This document shows positions 55,401-64,000 of a DNA stretch of 64,000 bases, one piece after another (position 1 is the first letter of the stretch; the number at the start of each line of letters is the position of its first letter). The translations under genes were made by a program, and so were the position numbers. The stretch is from Hoplostethus atlanticus (taxonomy: Eukaryota > Chordata > Actinopteri > Trachichthyiformes > Trachichthyidae). Location: the NCBI GenBank assembly GCA_034670405.1, contig JAXDDX010000172.1, positions 797,784-861,783 on the forward strand, given 5' to 3'. Below the pieces are notes generated by a model. It ran no database searches, was not told the DNA's origin, and saw only the letters and a program-made list of their open reading frames with translations.

Positions 55401-56058
55401 TCTGTGTTTACCTCAAGAGACACATCACTGCCTCATGAAGATGTCAACTTGTCCCTCTCAGAGTTAGAGAAGAAACTCTGCAAATATTTCACACGAATAG
55501 AAATTCGAGGAAAGAGAGGAAGGAAAGTTCCTGTCCTCCTTACTCCAGCGATGCAGGAAGCACTTGACCTTCTAGTTAAGAGGCAAAAGGAATGTGGGGT
55601 GCTGGAAGAAAACATCTACTTGTTTGCACGACCATCTGCAATGAGCCACTATCGAGGGTTTGATTGCATCCGAAACTTTGCCAAACTCTGTGGTGCCAAA
55701 ATGAGGACATGGAAGGTATTTATTGTGTTTTAAATTATCCATGCATTTCATACCTACTACAGTATGGTATATGACTAGTACTACTATGACTATTCATCTA
55801 CTGAATATGCTTCATGCTCAAAATAGACTTGAATTTTAACTTCAAGAGGTGGGTAGAGTACTCAATTTCAATACTCAATTCCTCTCTTCACTAGTCCCCA
55901 GTTACATTGCAAAGGACTAGTCTATGTATTCCAGAATAGTCGCCCAAGCCAGTGAATGGCACTACAGTACACTGAGGGCTGTAATTACTGAACTCAGACC
56001 TGCCAACCTTGGGAAAATATTTTGAGTACCACAATAGTGTAACGCTCACGCGCTTTCG

Positions 56059-56089
<31 letters not shown>

Positions 56090-59000
56090 AAGTCTTTCTT
56101 CATAATTCTAGTTTTGACTGTTGAAGGGATCAGGCACAATTGTATAATTTGACCCGATTCTTAAATCACTTGCACTCCACTTGGCTATATTATGATATAC
56201 AGTGCCAGTCAAAAGTTTGAGTACACCTGCTTAAAACAGTAAAAACACTTAAAACAAAAAGTTTTTTTTCATGATTAAAAATACTTTAAACTGTATAAAC
56301 TTTTCTATAAACACCTAATATTTCATTATATGATGTGTGCTTAAACTGATAATCATAAGTGAATTGCATTCAATTATTTAATTATTAAATTGGAAATCAT
56401 GTACAGTATCAGTCAAATGTTTGAGTACACCTGCATAAAACATTTTTTTATGTTTTATTTTGTATATTGTAACATATGTTTTCATTGTCAAGTATTTACA
56501 GAAACTTGTGTTGCGATGTAAAACATTGTCAATTATGAATAAAACCAAGTTTCTGGGCGTGATTTCCATTTTTATTTAATAATTAAATAATTTAATGCAA
56601 TTCACTTATGATTATCAGCTTATATAAGCACACATATCATAATAAAAAAATGGTATTCAATTGACAAACTATCTAGGAATGTATGTAGGTTTTAGCTAAA
56701 TTATTACCTGAAGCTCCTTGGTGGCTGATGTCAACATCATAATTGCACAATGTGCAAAATGCATGGTGAGGCATTTTTGAGGGGCGGAGACACGGCCATT
56801 GCTCCTGATATTTAGCGAGGAACTTCTGGGGCGCATGCACTCGCTTCTTTTTAGTAACATTAGGTCTGCTGCTCTCTCTCTCAGTGTCAGTATCCTCGTT
56901 GTCATCGGACATCATGATGACTAGTATCTCTACCTGCAAGGCTGGTCGGGTGACTGGCTGCAATAATAGGAATTATTTGCTACGTTATCAGTTTATCACA
57001 CCGTAGCCTTAAGTCTCGTAACGAGGCTAATCATGTCGTATGCGAGCTACGACTAACTAGCGAACAACAAAGTTACCGAACATGTTTAGCAATGTTTCAT
57101 ATGATGTTAACATTACGGTCACATTTTAAATATTTTTGTGCTTGATTATTACTCCCCCACTTCCCATTTTACCTCAGCAATGCAATGCAACGTACGCCTC
57201 GGTCGATGACAAAGTAACGTTACGGTAACGTGATGCAGTAACTTACCGCATCAGTGGATGTTTGTGAGTGATAAGATTTGGGTCAGGGAGGGGCTAGTCT
57301 CGTGCCCAGCCTGTATGCGAGAACTCAGCAGAACTCGCTCGAGTCGGTTTCCGAGACTAGGGAGGGGCTAACGTTACAGAAGCACAAGAGGGATGTAATT
57401 TAAATACCGAATACATGTACGGTATTGTTTTGTATTGATTGATTGTTTTCTGTAATTAAATTATTATATATATATATATATTTATTTTTTCCATTTGCGT
57501 AGTTTCAGCTGGCATTTTGTACCTGCGTATTTTGACCAAGAATTGCATGGTTGGTACACAAAATGCGTGCAGGTTGGCAGGTTTGCGAACTGTTTGACTT
57601 ATATATGATCCTTGAGCTTTCACTTCACCTCTTGACCACACCCTGTGGAATCTAGTTCTGTAACTCGCCAGTAATGTGGCTTATACATACCTTTTGGGTA
57701 GCGTCTATTGGGTTATGGTGCATTCAGGTGGCATTGTAATACAAACTCAGTAAATGAGAATATAAGATATTTGTTTGGTATTCAGACCCATAATTGTGAA
57801 AGCTATATTTTACCATTTGTGGACTTAATATTCTATTGTACTAAAGCTATTTTTGATTTACCAATTTAGTGCTTACTGCTCCATTATTCTATATGCTATG
57901 CTAGGGGCGCCGTCCATCCAGAGGGGTGCCAAATGAGAGGGGAAAATATGAACAAAATGTTCTTAATTAAAATACTATTTCCAAATATTACAAAAAAAGC
58001 CGACAACAATATACACAGCCTATTAAATAGGGCATATATAATAGGCTCTATCTTCTGGGTTGCCCGCGGCCGCATCACCCCCTCCGCCTCCTCCCGCTCC
58101 TAGTTAGCGTTACCTGAGTCTGGGGGGATGGGCGAGTTATCTGGCTGCGATGCAAGGGAGCGCCAGCTAAGATCTTGCCTAGGGCACCAAATTGGTCAGG
58201 GGCGGCTCTGCTTACCCTTGAAGTCAATCTCCATCGTATTGTGTCCTGGTGAACACCACGAGTCCACCATTGCACCAGCAAATTTACAGTCCTTACAATC
58301 TACCTCAATAACAGAAGTAGTTGTTGTAGTGAGTTACTACCCCCTTCTGCTTCAATACTTATGTCTCTACAAATGGCTTATTGATGTACTTGATTGATTA
58401 TTGACTTTAATATGATTGTCTTTTTCATAGACAGCAATGAGTCCACACACCAGAGTGATTCCACCACCGATTCTTTCATGATGACACCAGAGAGAGAAGG
58501 GAGGCGCATGACATCACTGAAAGGGAGTGACTCCAATGAGACATACAAACAAATGGATAGTGAAAGTGAAGCCTTATCAGCGAGAAAGAGAGGTGAGGTA
58601 TTAACCTACAGAATGTTCCAGTGGTCTGTATGGAGCTAAACCCACACAATGCATCTTTTGAGGGTTTCAGTATTGAGCTCCAAGATGAAGAGTTAACATA
58701 CAATACTTGATGTCAGATTGTGCAAATAAGTTAGTGTTGTTAAACAAGACTAGGTAAATCTAGTTGGTAGCCGGACTGTCTGTGTTTGATGCGCTAAAAT
58801 ATGGTCAAATTGGTCCAGGGATTGTCATGAAAAGTAATGCTACATGGCATTGTATCTGGATGCTATTATCACATGACATCAACAGAGTCATTCATTTGCA
58901 TTTGAGAAAAATATCTGCCGTAACCGCTTGGGGCTTAAAGTATGATTCAATTGCATCTCAGATTTGGACCACCAATGTCTGTTTATTACTAAAATAGATA

Positions 59001-61061
59001 GAACTCAAGGAAAAGGAGCATCATGATTTTCATAACGGTGGCGTTATTATGGAAGCAAATTAGTTCCTAAAAGATCTCAAGTTAGAAGGATGTTGAATCC
59101 AATACATTTGAATTTATTATCTATTAATTCAATTCATTTGAATTTGTCAACTTTGAATTTAATCGTTTTGAATTAGTACAATTAATATTTTAAAAATCCA
59201 GGTTCCGAAAATTCACATCTAACAATGTAGCTTCCCAAAATACAAATCTTAAGTTCAAGTTGTACAAGTTTGAATATTATAAATTGAAGTTGAAAGAATT
59301 AAAATTGTAAAAATTCAGATTCCAAATGTCAATCCGGGTTACTCAGGATGAGCAAAACAACACTGATATAATGGATCCTGCTTCTAACTAATCACAATGC
59401 TTGTACCTGAGAACCTGTGCTATAACTGCAGGCCTAGTAATAAGCAACAACCGACTCCGTAAGTAGAGATCACGCTACGGTAAGTCTGGCCAAAGTTTTA
59501 TTAGCTATCTATCCATGTGTAATACTCCTCTCCTCCACTACATCCTCTTCTCCTCCACTACATCCTCCTCTCCTCCGCTACATCCCCCTCTCTTTCACTA
59601 CGTCCTCTTCTCCTTCACTACCTCTTCCACTCCTCTCCTCCACTACATCCTCCTCTCTTCCACTACCTGCTCCTCTTCCCCACTACCTCCTCTTCTCTTC
59701 CACTACCTCTTCCACTCCTCCACTACCTCCTCTTCTCCTCCACTACCCCTCCTCTCTTCCACTATGTTCTCTTCCACTACCCCCTCTTCTCTTCCACTAC
59801 CTCCTCCTCTCCTCCACTTCCTCCTCTCTCCCACTACTTCCTCCACTATCTCCTCCTCACCTCCACTACTTCTTTCTCTCCTCCTACGCTGGATAGATCC
59901 TGGTTAAAAGTATATAACAGTAGTATATATAAGTATATATAACATAACACCATTATATGGTGTTATGTTGCTTATTCTGAGTAACCAAGATTGATGTTTG
60001 GAATCAGAATCAGAATAAGATTTCAATTTGTACAACTTTAATTTTTTATTTTGGGAAGATACATTTTTAGATGTGAAGTTTCAGAGCCTGGGTTTTTAAA
60101 ATATGAATTATAAACGTTTCTATTCACACCAAACTAATTAAAATGTATTGAATTAATTAATAATACATTAAAATTTCAAATTCTTTCGAATTTAGGCACT
60201 AATTTGCTTTCATACATTACATACAATTTTAAAATCGGAAATGGTCACCAGTTACCGCTCTGCGTTTCTAGTGTTAACACTACACATTAGAAAACAAATA
60301 ATACATATGTAATTGAAGGTGTGGTATCACCACCACAGAAGAAAAGACATTGACAGTCAACTCATTGATCTTGTTGACTCCTCTCCTTACAGCACTCTGT
60401 AACTGACCAGTTCAGGAATTTGGACACAATTTATTAGCAATTTAAAATTAAATAGTTAACCAAAACATGCATGTAGTTCCAAACAGCTGTAGCATTGTGC
60501 AAGGTTCCACTTCCATCATGATCCATGTGAAATGATGGGACAAAATGCGAAGCTAACAATAGGCTTTGATAATGTACAAAACTAAACCATTCATCATTGT
60601 TAAGGTTCAAACCAGCTGGTACACTCTATGGGCTACAGCAGGTAATCTACATAGGCTACCAATTGTAGACCAAAATCTACATAGGCTACTCCTTGATGTT
60701 TCTAATCATCACAAATTACATATTAAATGCACTCTTGTTAAAAATTATAATTTCTTCTCATTGTCATTTAGGTTCAAATCCTCGCCCGAAAACGCCCTGG
60801 CAAAGGAATGAGATCCACACTGTGGAGAAACACTTGAGCAACTTCATTTCAACATGTACAGTTCCAGGGAAGAGAGACTGTGAGCACTGCATCAATGCTG
60901 AGCCAGAAGCCCTGAGAAATAGAGAGTGGCTAGCTGTAAAATTTTACATAAAAAAATCGCATTACAGCTCTGAAGAGAAAAGTTTCCAACTGATCTTGAC
61001 ATTTGATTTTGTTCTACTGATGTACATATACAGTACCTTAATGGGAAGTACAATAATTTGA
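49498..61061 (+). CDS. KMT5A-like SET-domain methyltransferase gene
   Basis: Nine exons with good splice sites: 49498-49604 (ATG 49509), 50302-50464, 51106-51298, 51598-51696, 52371-52469, 52798-52923, 53429-53717, 58431-58592, 60772-61061. Exons 2-9 join in frame (about 473 codons). Exons 2-3 form the SET domain: GRGVFAKVPFSKGDFVVEYRG, then LGRLVNDQH where many SET proteins have NHS, and GDEIAYDYG. SETD8/KMT5A methylates histone H4 Lys20; fish have many divergent relatives, and substrate here is unknown. Exons 4-7 are Ser/Pro/acidic and likely disordered; the last exon carries a Cys pair (CEHC) and an RxWLAVKFYIK block. Oddities: exon 1 ends in a phase that does not match exon 2, and the terminal residues look shifted at a 7-A run near 60950. 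Confidence 0.75.
51340..52740 (+). repeat. Tandem duplication of an exon with its introns (~770 bp offset)
   Basis: 51598-51696 and 52371-52469 are nearly identical 99-bp phase-0 exons (VLKEDLPAKEPDAGQAPRCV...). The match extends into both introns: CAAATAGTCCCATACAAACA precedes both, and further matches follow to about 52080/52740. Both copies keep splice sites and frame, so the protein can carry the 33-residue segment twice. Confidence 0.92.
54629..55733 (+). pseudogene. Tyrosine-recombinase-like block in the SET gene intron
   Basis: Begins at an acceptor (TTTCTAG) with a segment resembling exon 7 (MNETVPVTPDEDE versus MTETVPDGSDE), so it may be an alternative terminal exon. It continues to 55015, then shifts frame; 55030-55338 gives HSDKKDVARALSF, LLRNRGNFAHN and a zinc finger (CIYCQGLF...HVRQC). 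Next, in another frame from 55341, comes AQVILFNRRREGEVSKM with the RxGE Arg, and LFARPSAMSHYRG. Compared with 28290-29803, the ~250-residue core between finger and catalytic part is deleted. The final catalytic block is missing after the GT at 55717. Decayed. Confidence 0.75.
56200..56645. repeat. Tc1-type end repeats and a small inverted repeat
   Basis: CAGTGCCAGTCAAAAGTTTG (56200) and CAGTATCAGTCAAATGTTTG (56404) are directly repeated Tc1-like termini, each after TA. Arms at about 56326-56400 and 56557-56645 are inverted copies (TAATCATAAGTGAATTGCAT). Looks like a non-autonomous derivative inside the hAT element. Confidence 0.65.
56673..56912 (-). pseudogene. BED-type zinc-finger exon of a transposase
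   Basis: From a Met at 56912 the minus strand reads an acidic start (SDDNEDTDTERESS), a basic KKKRVHAPQKF, then YQEQWPCLRPSKM and FCTLCNYDVDISHQG, a Cys-Cys pair as in BED fingers. A donor GTAATA follows GASG. No later exon is recognised, so only the DNA-binding start of a hAT-like transposase remains. Confidence 0.5.
57592..58430. other. Intron sequence with repeat remnants
   Basis: AGGGGCGCCGTCC near 57902 and GGCACCAAATTGGTCAGGGG near 58183 hint at the ends of a degraded repeat. No coding potential is supported. Confidence 0.35.
58593..59048. other. Intron sequence
   Basis: Part of the last SET-gene intron. Frames such as 58764-58997 have no motif and no splice support. Confidence 0.4.
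59049..60212. repeat. Foldback repeat with a pyrimidine-rich array
   Basis: Arms at about 59049-59375 and 59945-60212 are inverted copies (GGAAGCAAATTAG at the outer end, TACTCAGGATGAGC against GCTTATTCTGAGTA at the inner). Between them, 59515-59890 is a CTCCTCCACTACATCCTC-type array that leaves a spurious open frame. No target duplication is clear. It lies in the last SET-gene intron. Confidence 0.78.
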
Positions 61062-61786
61062 TTGTTTCAGTAGACTGAAAAAGTAGATTGAAAATAAAGA
61101 ATCTCTACTTTAATGTTATTATTTTGTCCATTACTGAGCAAGAAAGGAGATGTCCCCAGTAGGTAGTTTTTGTCCCCACTGAGAACTAAAAACAAGCTTT
61201 GCATGTGTGTGTGTAAAGGGGGACCTCAGAAATATATTTAAACCAGAAATGGTCCCCAGAGCTGACGGCCCAGTCAGGTTTGGGACAAAAGTTCTTAATT
61301 TGGTTAATTTCAACAGATATTAGTGCTCACATGTTACTTTTGATCATGCCTGATTTTTTATGGAGCTGTACGACCACAGGAAAGGGTGGTCCTCGTATGT
61401 GATGTCCCTGTCCAAAGGCCTACTTATGTAGTATAAACAAGAGTGTGTGTGTGTGTGTGCGCGCGCGCTCCACGGACCTAAGGGTAATACCAGGACTGCC
61501 ATAGTCCTCATAATTTGGAGAGTGTAGCTGCATTTGTTAGTGTCTAAATAACATATATTCTCTTTCGTTGAAAGTCCGTTTGACCTGATTTTGAGTGTAT
61601 CCCAGTGTATAGAACAGCGCACCCTACAGCTGGTTGCTGTATTGCAGTTTCATACACATTTTCGATGCACACGGTGCGATTTTGGCTGGCTGTCTTGTGA
61701 TTGGCTGGTTTACGCATGTGGGCTGTACCTACAAACGGCCCACTCAAAGGTCTGCCCATACCGGTCTGCTCTTTAAAAATTAAATG
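61062..61786. other. Downstream of the SET gene
   Basis: Contains AATAAA at 61095 shortly after the last exon, a plausible poly(A) signal, and a (GT)n(GC)n run near 61443. No gene is recognised. Confidence 0.4.
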
Positions 61787-63310
61787 TCCAGGGGCCTCAT
61801 TTATAAAGGTTGCTACGCACAAAAAAGTGGCGTTAACGGGGGTGAAATGTGCGTACGCATATTTTACCGCAAACGTCGGGATTTATAGAAAAATTCTATG
61901 TGGTAAAAGGTGCGCACTTCTACGCATCCTTTCACCCATGCGTAGAGCTCACCGCAAAGTTTTTCAGACAGGAATCAGTGACGCCCGATGGGGAGATCAC
62001 AAAATAAAGCTCAGTCCTCTTAAAAACATAGTTTTATAAGTGTGCTTTCACAGGGTTTGTGGTCTGTATCTGTTAAGTTACTACTTAAAACCTATTTTTA
62101 TACAAAGGCATTCTCTTAATTCTTATGCTTGATTATTTTACCGGGCCGGCGCCAGGATGAAGTGACTGAGGGGGCAATTTTTCATGAAATAAAACTTTAA
62201 CCATGCAATAGCCTCAGAAAGGCTAAAAAACAACAACATAAGGCTACTGTTCAAAATCAAAGAATACATTTATTAATCAGAGACTCACATAAGAACGGAG
62301 CACTGCAGAGAATTTATGAACGATAACGATTCTCTGTCAAAATCAGCAGGGGGAGGCGCGTAGAAACAGCAGTTTGCGGCTTGCATCTCTCTCTCTCTCT
62401 CCCTCTCTCTCTATCTCTCCCTCTCCCTCTACAACGGGGGAAATGGAATTAGGGCCGAAAGTTGTATTTACCACCACGAAAAGCAAGCAGGCTGAGAGAC
62501 CGAACTAAGTGACGTGTCTGTCTGTCTATCGATCTCCTCCGCTCCGTTTCAGTGGGCTACTATGGACGCCCTAGCATACACCTATGGAAATATTTTTCTA
62601 TAAATACATAAAGCTTAAACAGAGGGGGCAAAAATACAACTGAGGGGCTAAGCATATTTTACTCTCTCATATATACCTCCTTATGCTCAGTGTTGTATAA
62701 CTTTTAAACTGTTTTTAAATTGTTTTTATCATTTTGTTCGTCAGTTTGTCTACGATTTTTATTTTGTCTTCTAAAGCACTTTGTAACTTTGTTTTGAAAA
62801 GTGCTATATAACTAAAGTTTATTTTTTATTATTATTAAGGTGTGCCGGATTATTAGGGCTTTTGCGGTTCTCCACAATGTGGCCCAGATGCCTCTACTGA
62901 GCCCCCCAAACAGTACACCTTTACGGCGCTCAACCTCAGTGATGAGCACCTCGATCTCGCACTCCGCAAATTTCGCCTTTCTTGCAGTTGCCATCTCTCC
63001 GTTTTTCCCTCATTGATAGTCCAACAAAGGCTGCTTAACAACGTCGGCATATTCATGACCTATTTAGCATTGACCATTTATGGATGATTGTGGGACGACA
63101 CTGGGAGGAGTAGTGGGAGGACACTGGGAGGAGTACACTAGCGCACAATTCACCGCAGGTGGGTATTTATAAAGAGAAGACTGCGTACAGGTGTGCTGCA
63201 CGGTTTTATAGATCTGAATATTTTCTTGCGTTAGTAGATTCTGATGTTTGATTCTCAATGTTTTAGGATGGAATCTACGCAAAGTTTTATAAATGAGGCC
63301 CCTGGACGTG
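61787..63310 (-). mobile_element. Harbinger-like element with Myb-type gene remnant
   Basis: Ends GTCCAGGGGCCTCATTTATA and its complement are inverted repeats. Inside, the minus strand encodes a Myb/SANT-like fragment. Another repeat (about 62150-62645, GTGACTGAGGGGGCA and CTGAGGGGC) seems nested, with a (CT)n run near 62385-62430. No TWA or other target duplication is visible, so superfamily assignment depends on the Myb-like relic. Confidence 0.6.
62860..62994 (-). pseudogene. Myb/SANT-like DNA-binding fragment
   Basis: The start MATARKAKFAECEIEVLITE, then RRKGVLFGGLSRGI, resembles the Myb-like proteins of Harbinger elements and their domesticated relative NAIF1, where a similar helix precedes LFGGHS-type residues. 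The expected WEHV continuation is lost after GI. Confidence 0.65.
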
Positions 63311-64000
63311 TAAAACAGCAGCATGGCCTAATGGACTGGACTGGACTGTACAGGTAAGCATTTATATTTGTAAATATAGCTTATTTTTGCTTGAGCAAGT
63401 AACAGGAACTTATAAATGTGTTTTTGGTGTAAAATGCAATATATATATAGCTATATATGTGAGGTGCTCTCACAGAATGAGTGGAAGTCGCAATGGCTAA
63501 TTTACATAGAAATGCTTTTTAATGTCTATTTTTGACCATTTTGGTTTTTGGACTAATTAGGCTTTCATAATCTGTATGAATTACTTCCTATTTTAGAGTG
63601 GAAATATAATTTTGAAGCATAAAAGCAAGATGTGGTATTAACTTGGTCTGCATAGTTTATATTAACTGGCCACCATGTAAAATCATGTTGGGGCATAACT
63701 GTTTTAGATTAATAGCAACATAACTTCCCACTGGTCACTTGTCTTATATGACATGTTAGGTAGGAGAGTTAGCTGTGGCTGCGTCAGTTTAGGCCGCAGA
63801 AGACGAGACAGTGTGAGGTAGCTATATTAAATAGCAACCGGTGTTTGACTTTCGGAAAAGAGAAGCAAGGTGAGGTGTGTTGGTATGCTTTTTGATATTT
63901 AAGGGCAGTGTCAAGCCACAGTTGCTTGTTTTCTTTGCACATGGTAACGTTAGCTGAGCTAAGTTTCCCAGGGGCCTCGCCCTGCTTGTTAAGCCCCAAC
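63311..64000. other. Unassigned right edge
   Basis: AT-rich DNA with a short (AT)n run near 63442. The minus-strand frame 63999-63784 is cut by the window edge and shows no motif. Confidence 0.35.

Larger units (their letters stand above)
55995..57586. mobile_element. Probable hAT element in the SET gene intron
   Basis: Ends CAGACCTGCCAACC and GGTTGGCAGGTTTGC are inverted repeats; GAACT flanks both (55990-55994 and 57587-57591), shorter than the 8 bp expected of hAT. A BED-type coding exon lies inside on the minus strand. It also contains a (CA)n run near 56060, two Tc1-type end sequences and an inverted repeat. Confidence 0.6.

Noticed and set aside
59515..59907. 130-codon Ser/Pro/Leu-rich ORF
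   Set aside because: It translates a CTCC-rich simple array.

Overview
The window looks like teleost fish DNA. It is AT-rich and intron-containing, has no bacterial gene organisation, and is packed with mobile elements of fish type: Tc1-like transposons, hAT and PIF/Harbinger elements, an L1, an L2-like LINE, a Penelope fragment, a Gmr1-type LTR element and an endogenous retrovirus (ERV). All identifications come from reading the sequence; no database search was run.

Layout. 0-3.4 kb holds a 53-bp tandem array, a Harbinger transposase relic, a hAT element (TSD TTTGATTT) with a palindrome nested in it, and an LTR end with a tRNA-Pro-type primer site. 3.46-15.67 kb is one minus-strand L1 bounded by a 13-bp duplication (AGTTGAGTTTCTT). 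It is split by a solo retroviral LTR (TSD AAAT), a hAT (TSD CTCTAGAT), a Gmr1-type element with integrase upstream of RT, a Harbinger element (TSD TTA) with another element inside it, and a tRNA-derived insertion. 16-19.2 kb holds a Penelope GIY-YIG fragment, a truncated Tc1 and an almost intact Tc1 with one nonsense codon. 20.32-28.19 kb is a 7.9-kb element with ~640-bp terminal inverted repeats and a GTTGAG duplication. Its transposase is not recognisable; it carries a Tc1, a foldback and an L2-like LINE. 28.3-29.8 kb is a broken tyrosine-recombinase gene on the minus strand.

34.26-49.27 kb is a 15-kb ERV read right to left, with near-identical 772-bp LTRs, a tRNA-Arg primer site and a 1062-codon gag. 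A UAG separates gag from an in-frame pol; pol and env carry breaks; two extra 3' reading frames follow, the last encoding a Pro/Gln-rich plus coiled-coil protein. 49.5-61.1 kb is a multi-exon host gene of the KMT5A-like SET methyltransferase type with a tandemly duplicated exon. A decayed tyrosine-recombinase block, related to the 28-kb locus, lies in one of its introns. 55.99-63.3 kb holds a hAT, a foldback and a Harbinger-like element with a Myb-like relic.

How the parts relate. The SET gene appears to be the only host gene. Most of the rest records successive insertions whose order can be read from the nesting. The ERV (complex layout, extra 3' ORFs), the 7.9-kb long-TIR element and the SET/recombinase locus are the parts most worth following up.
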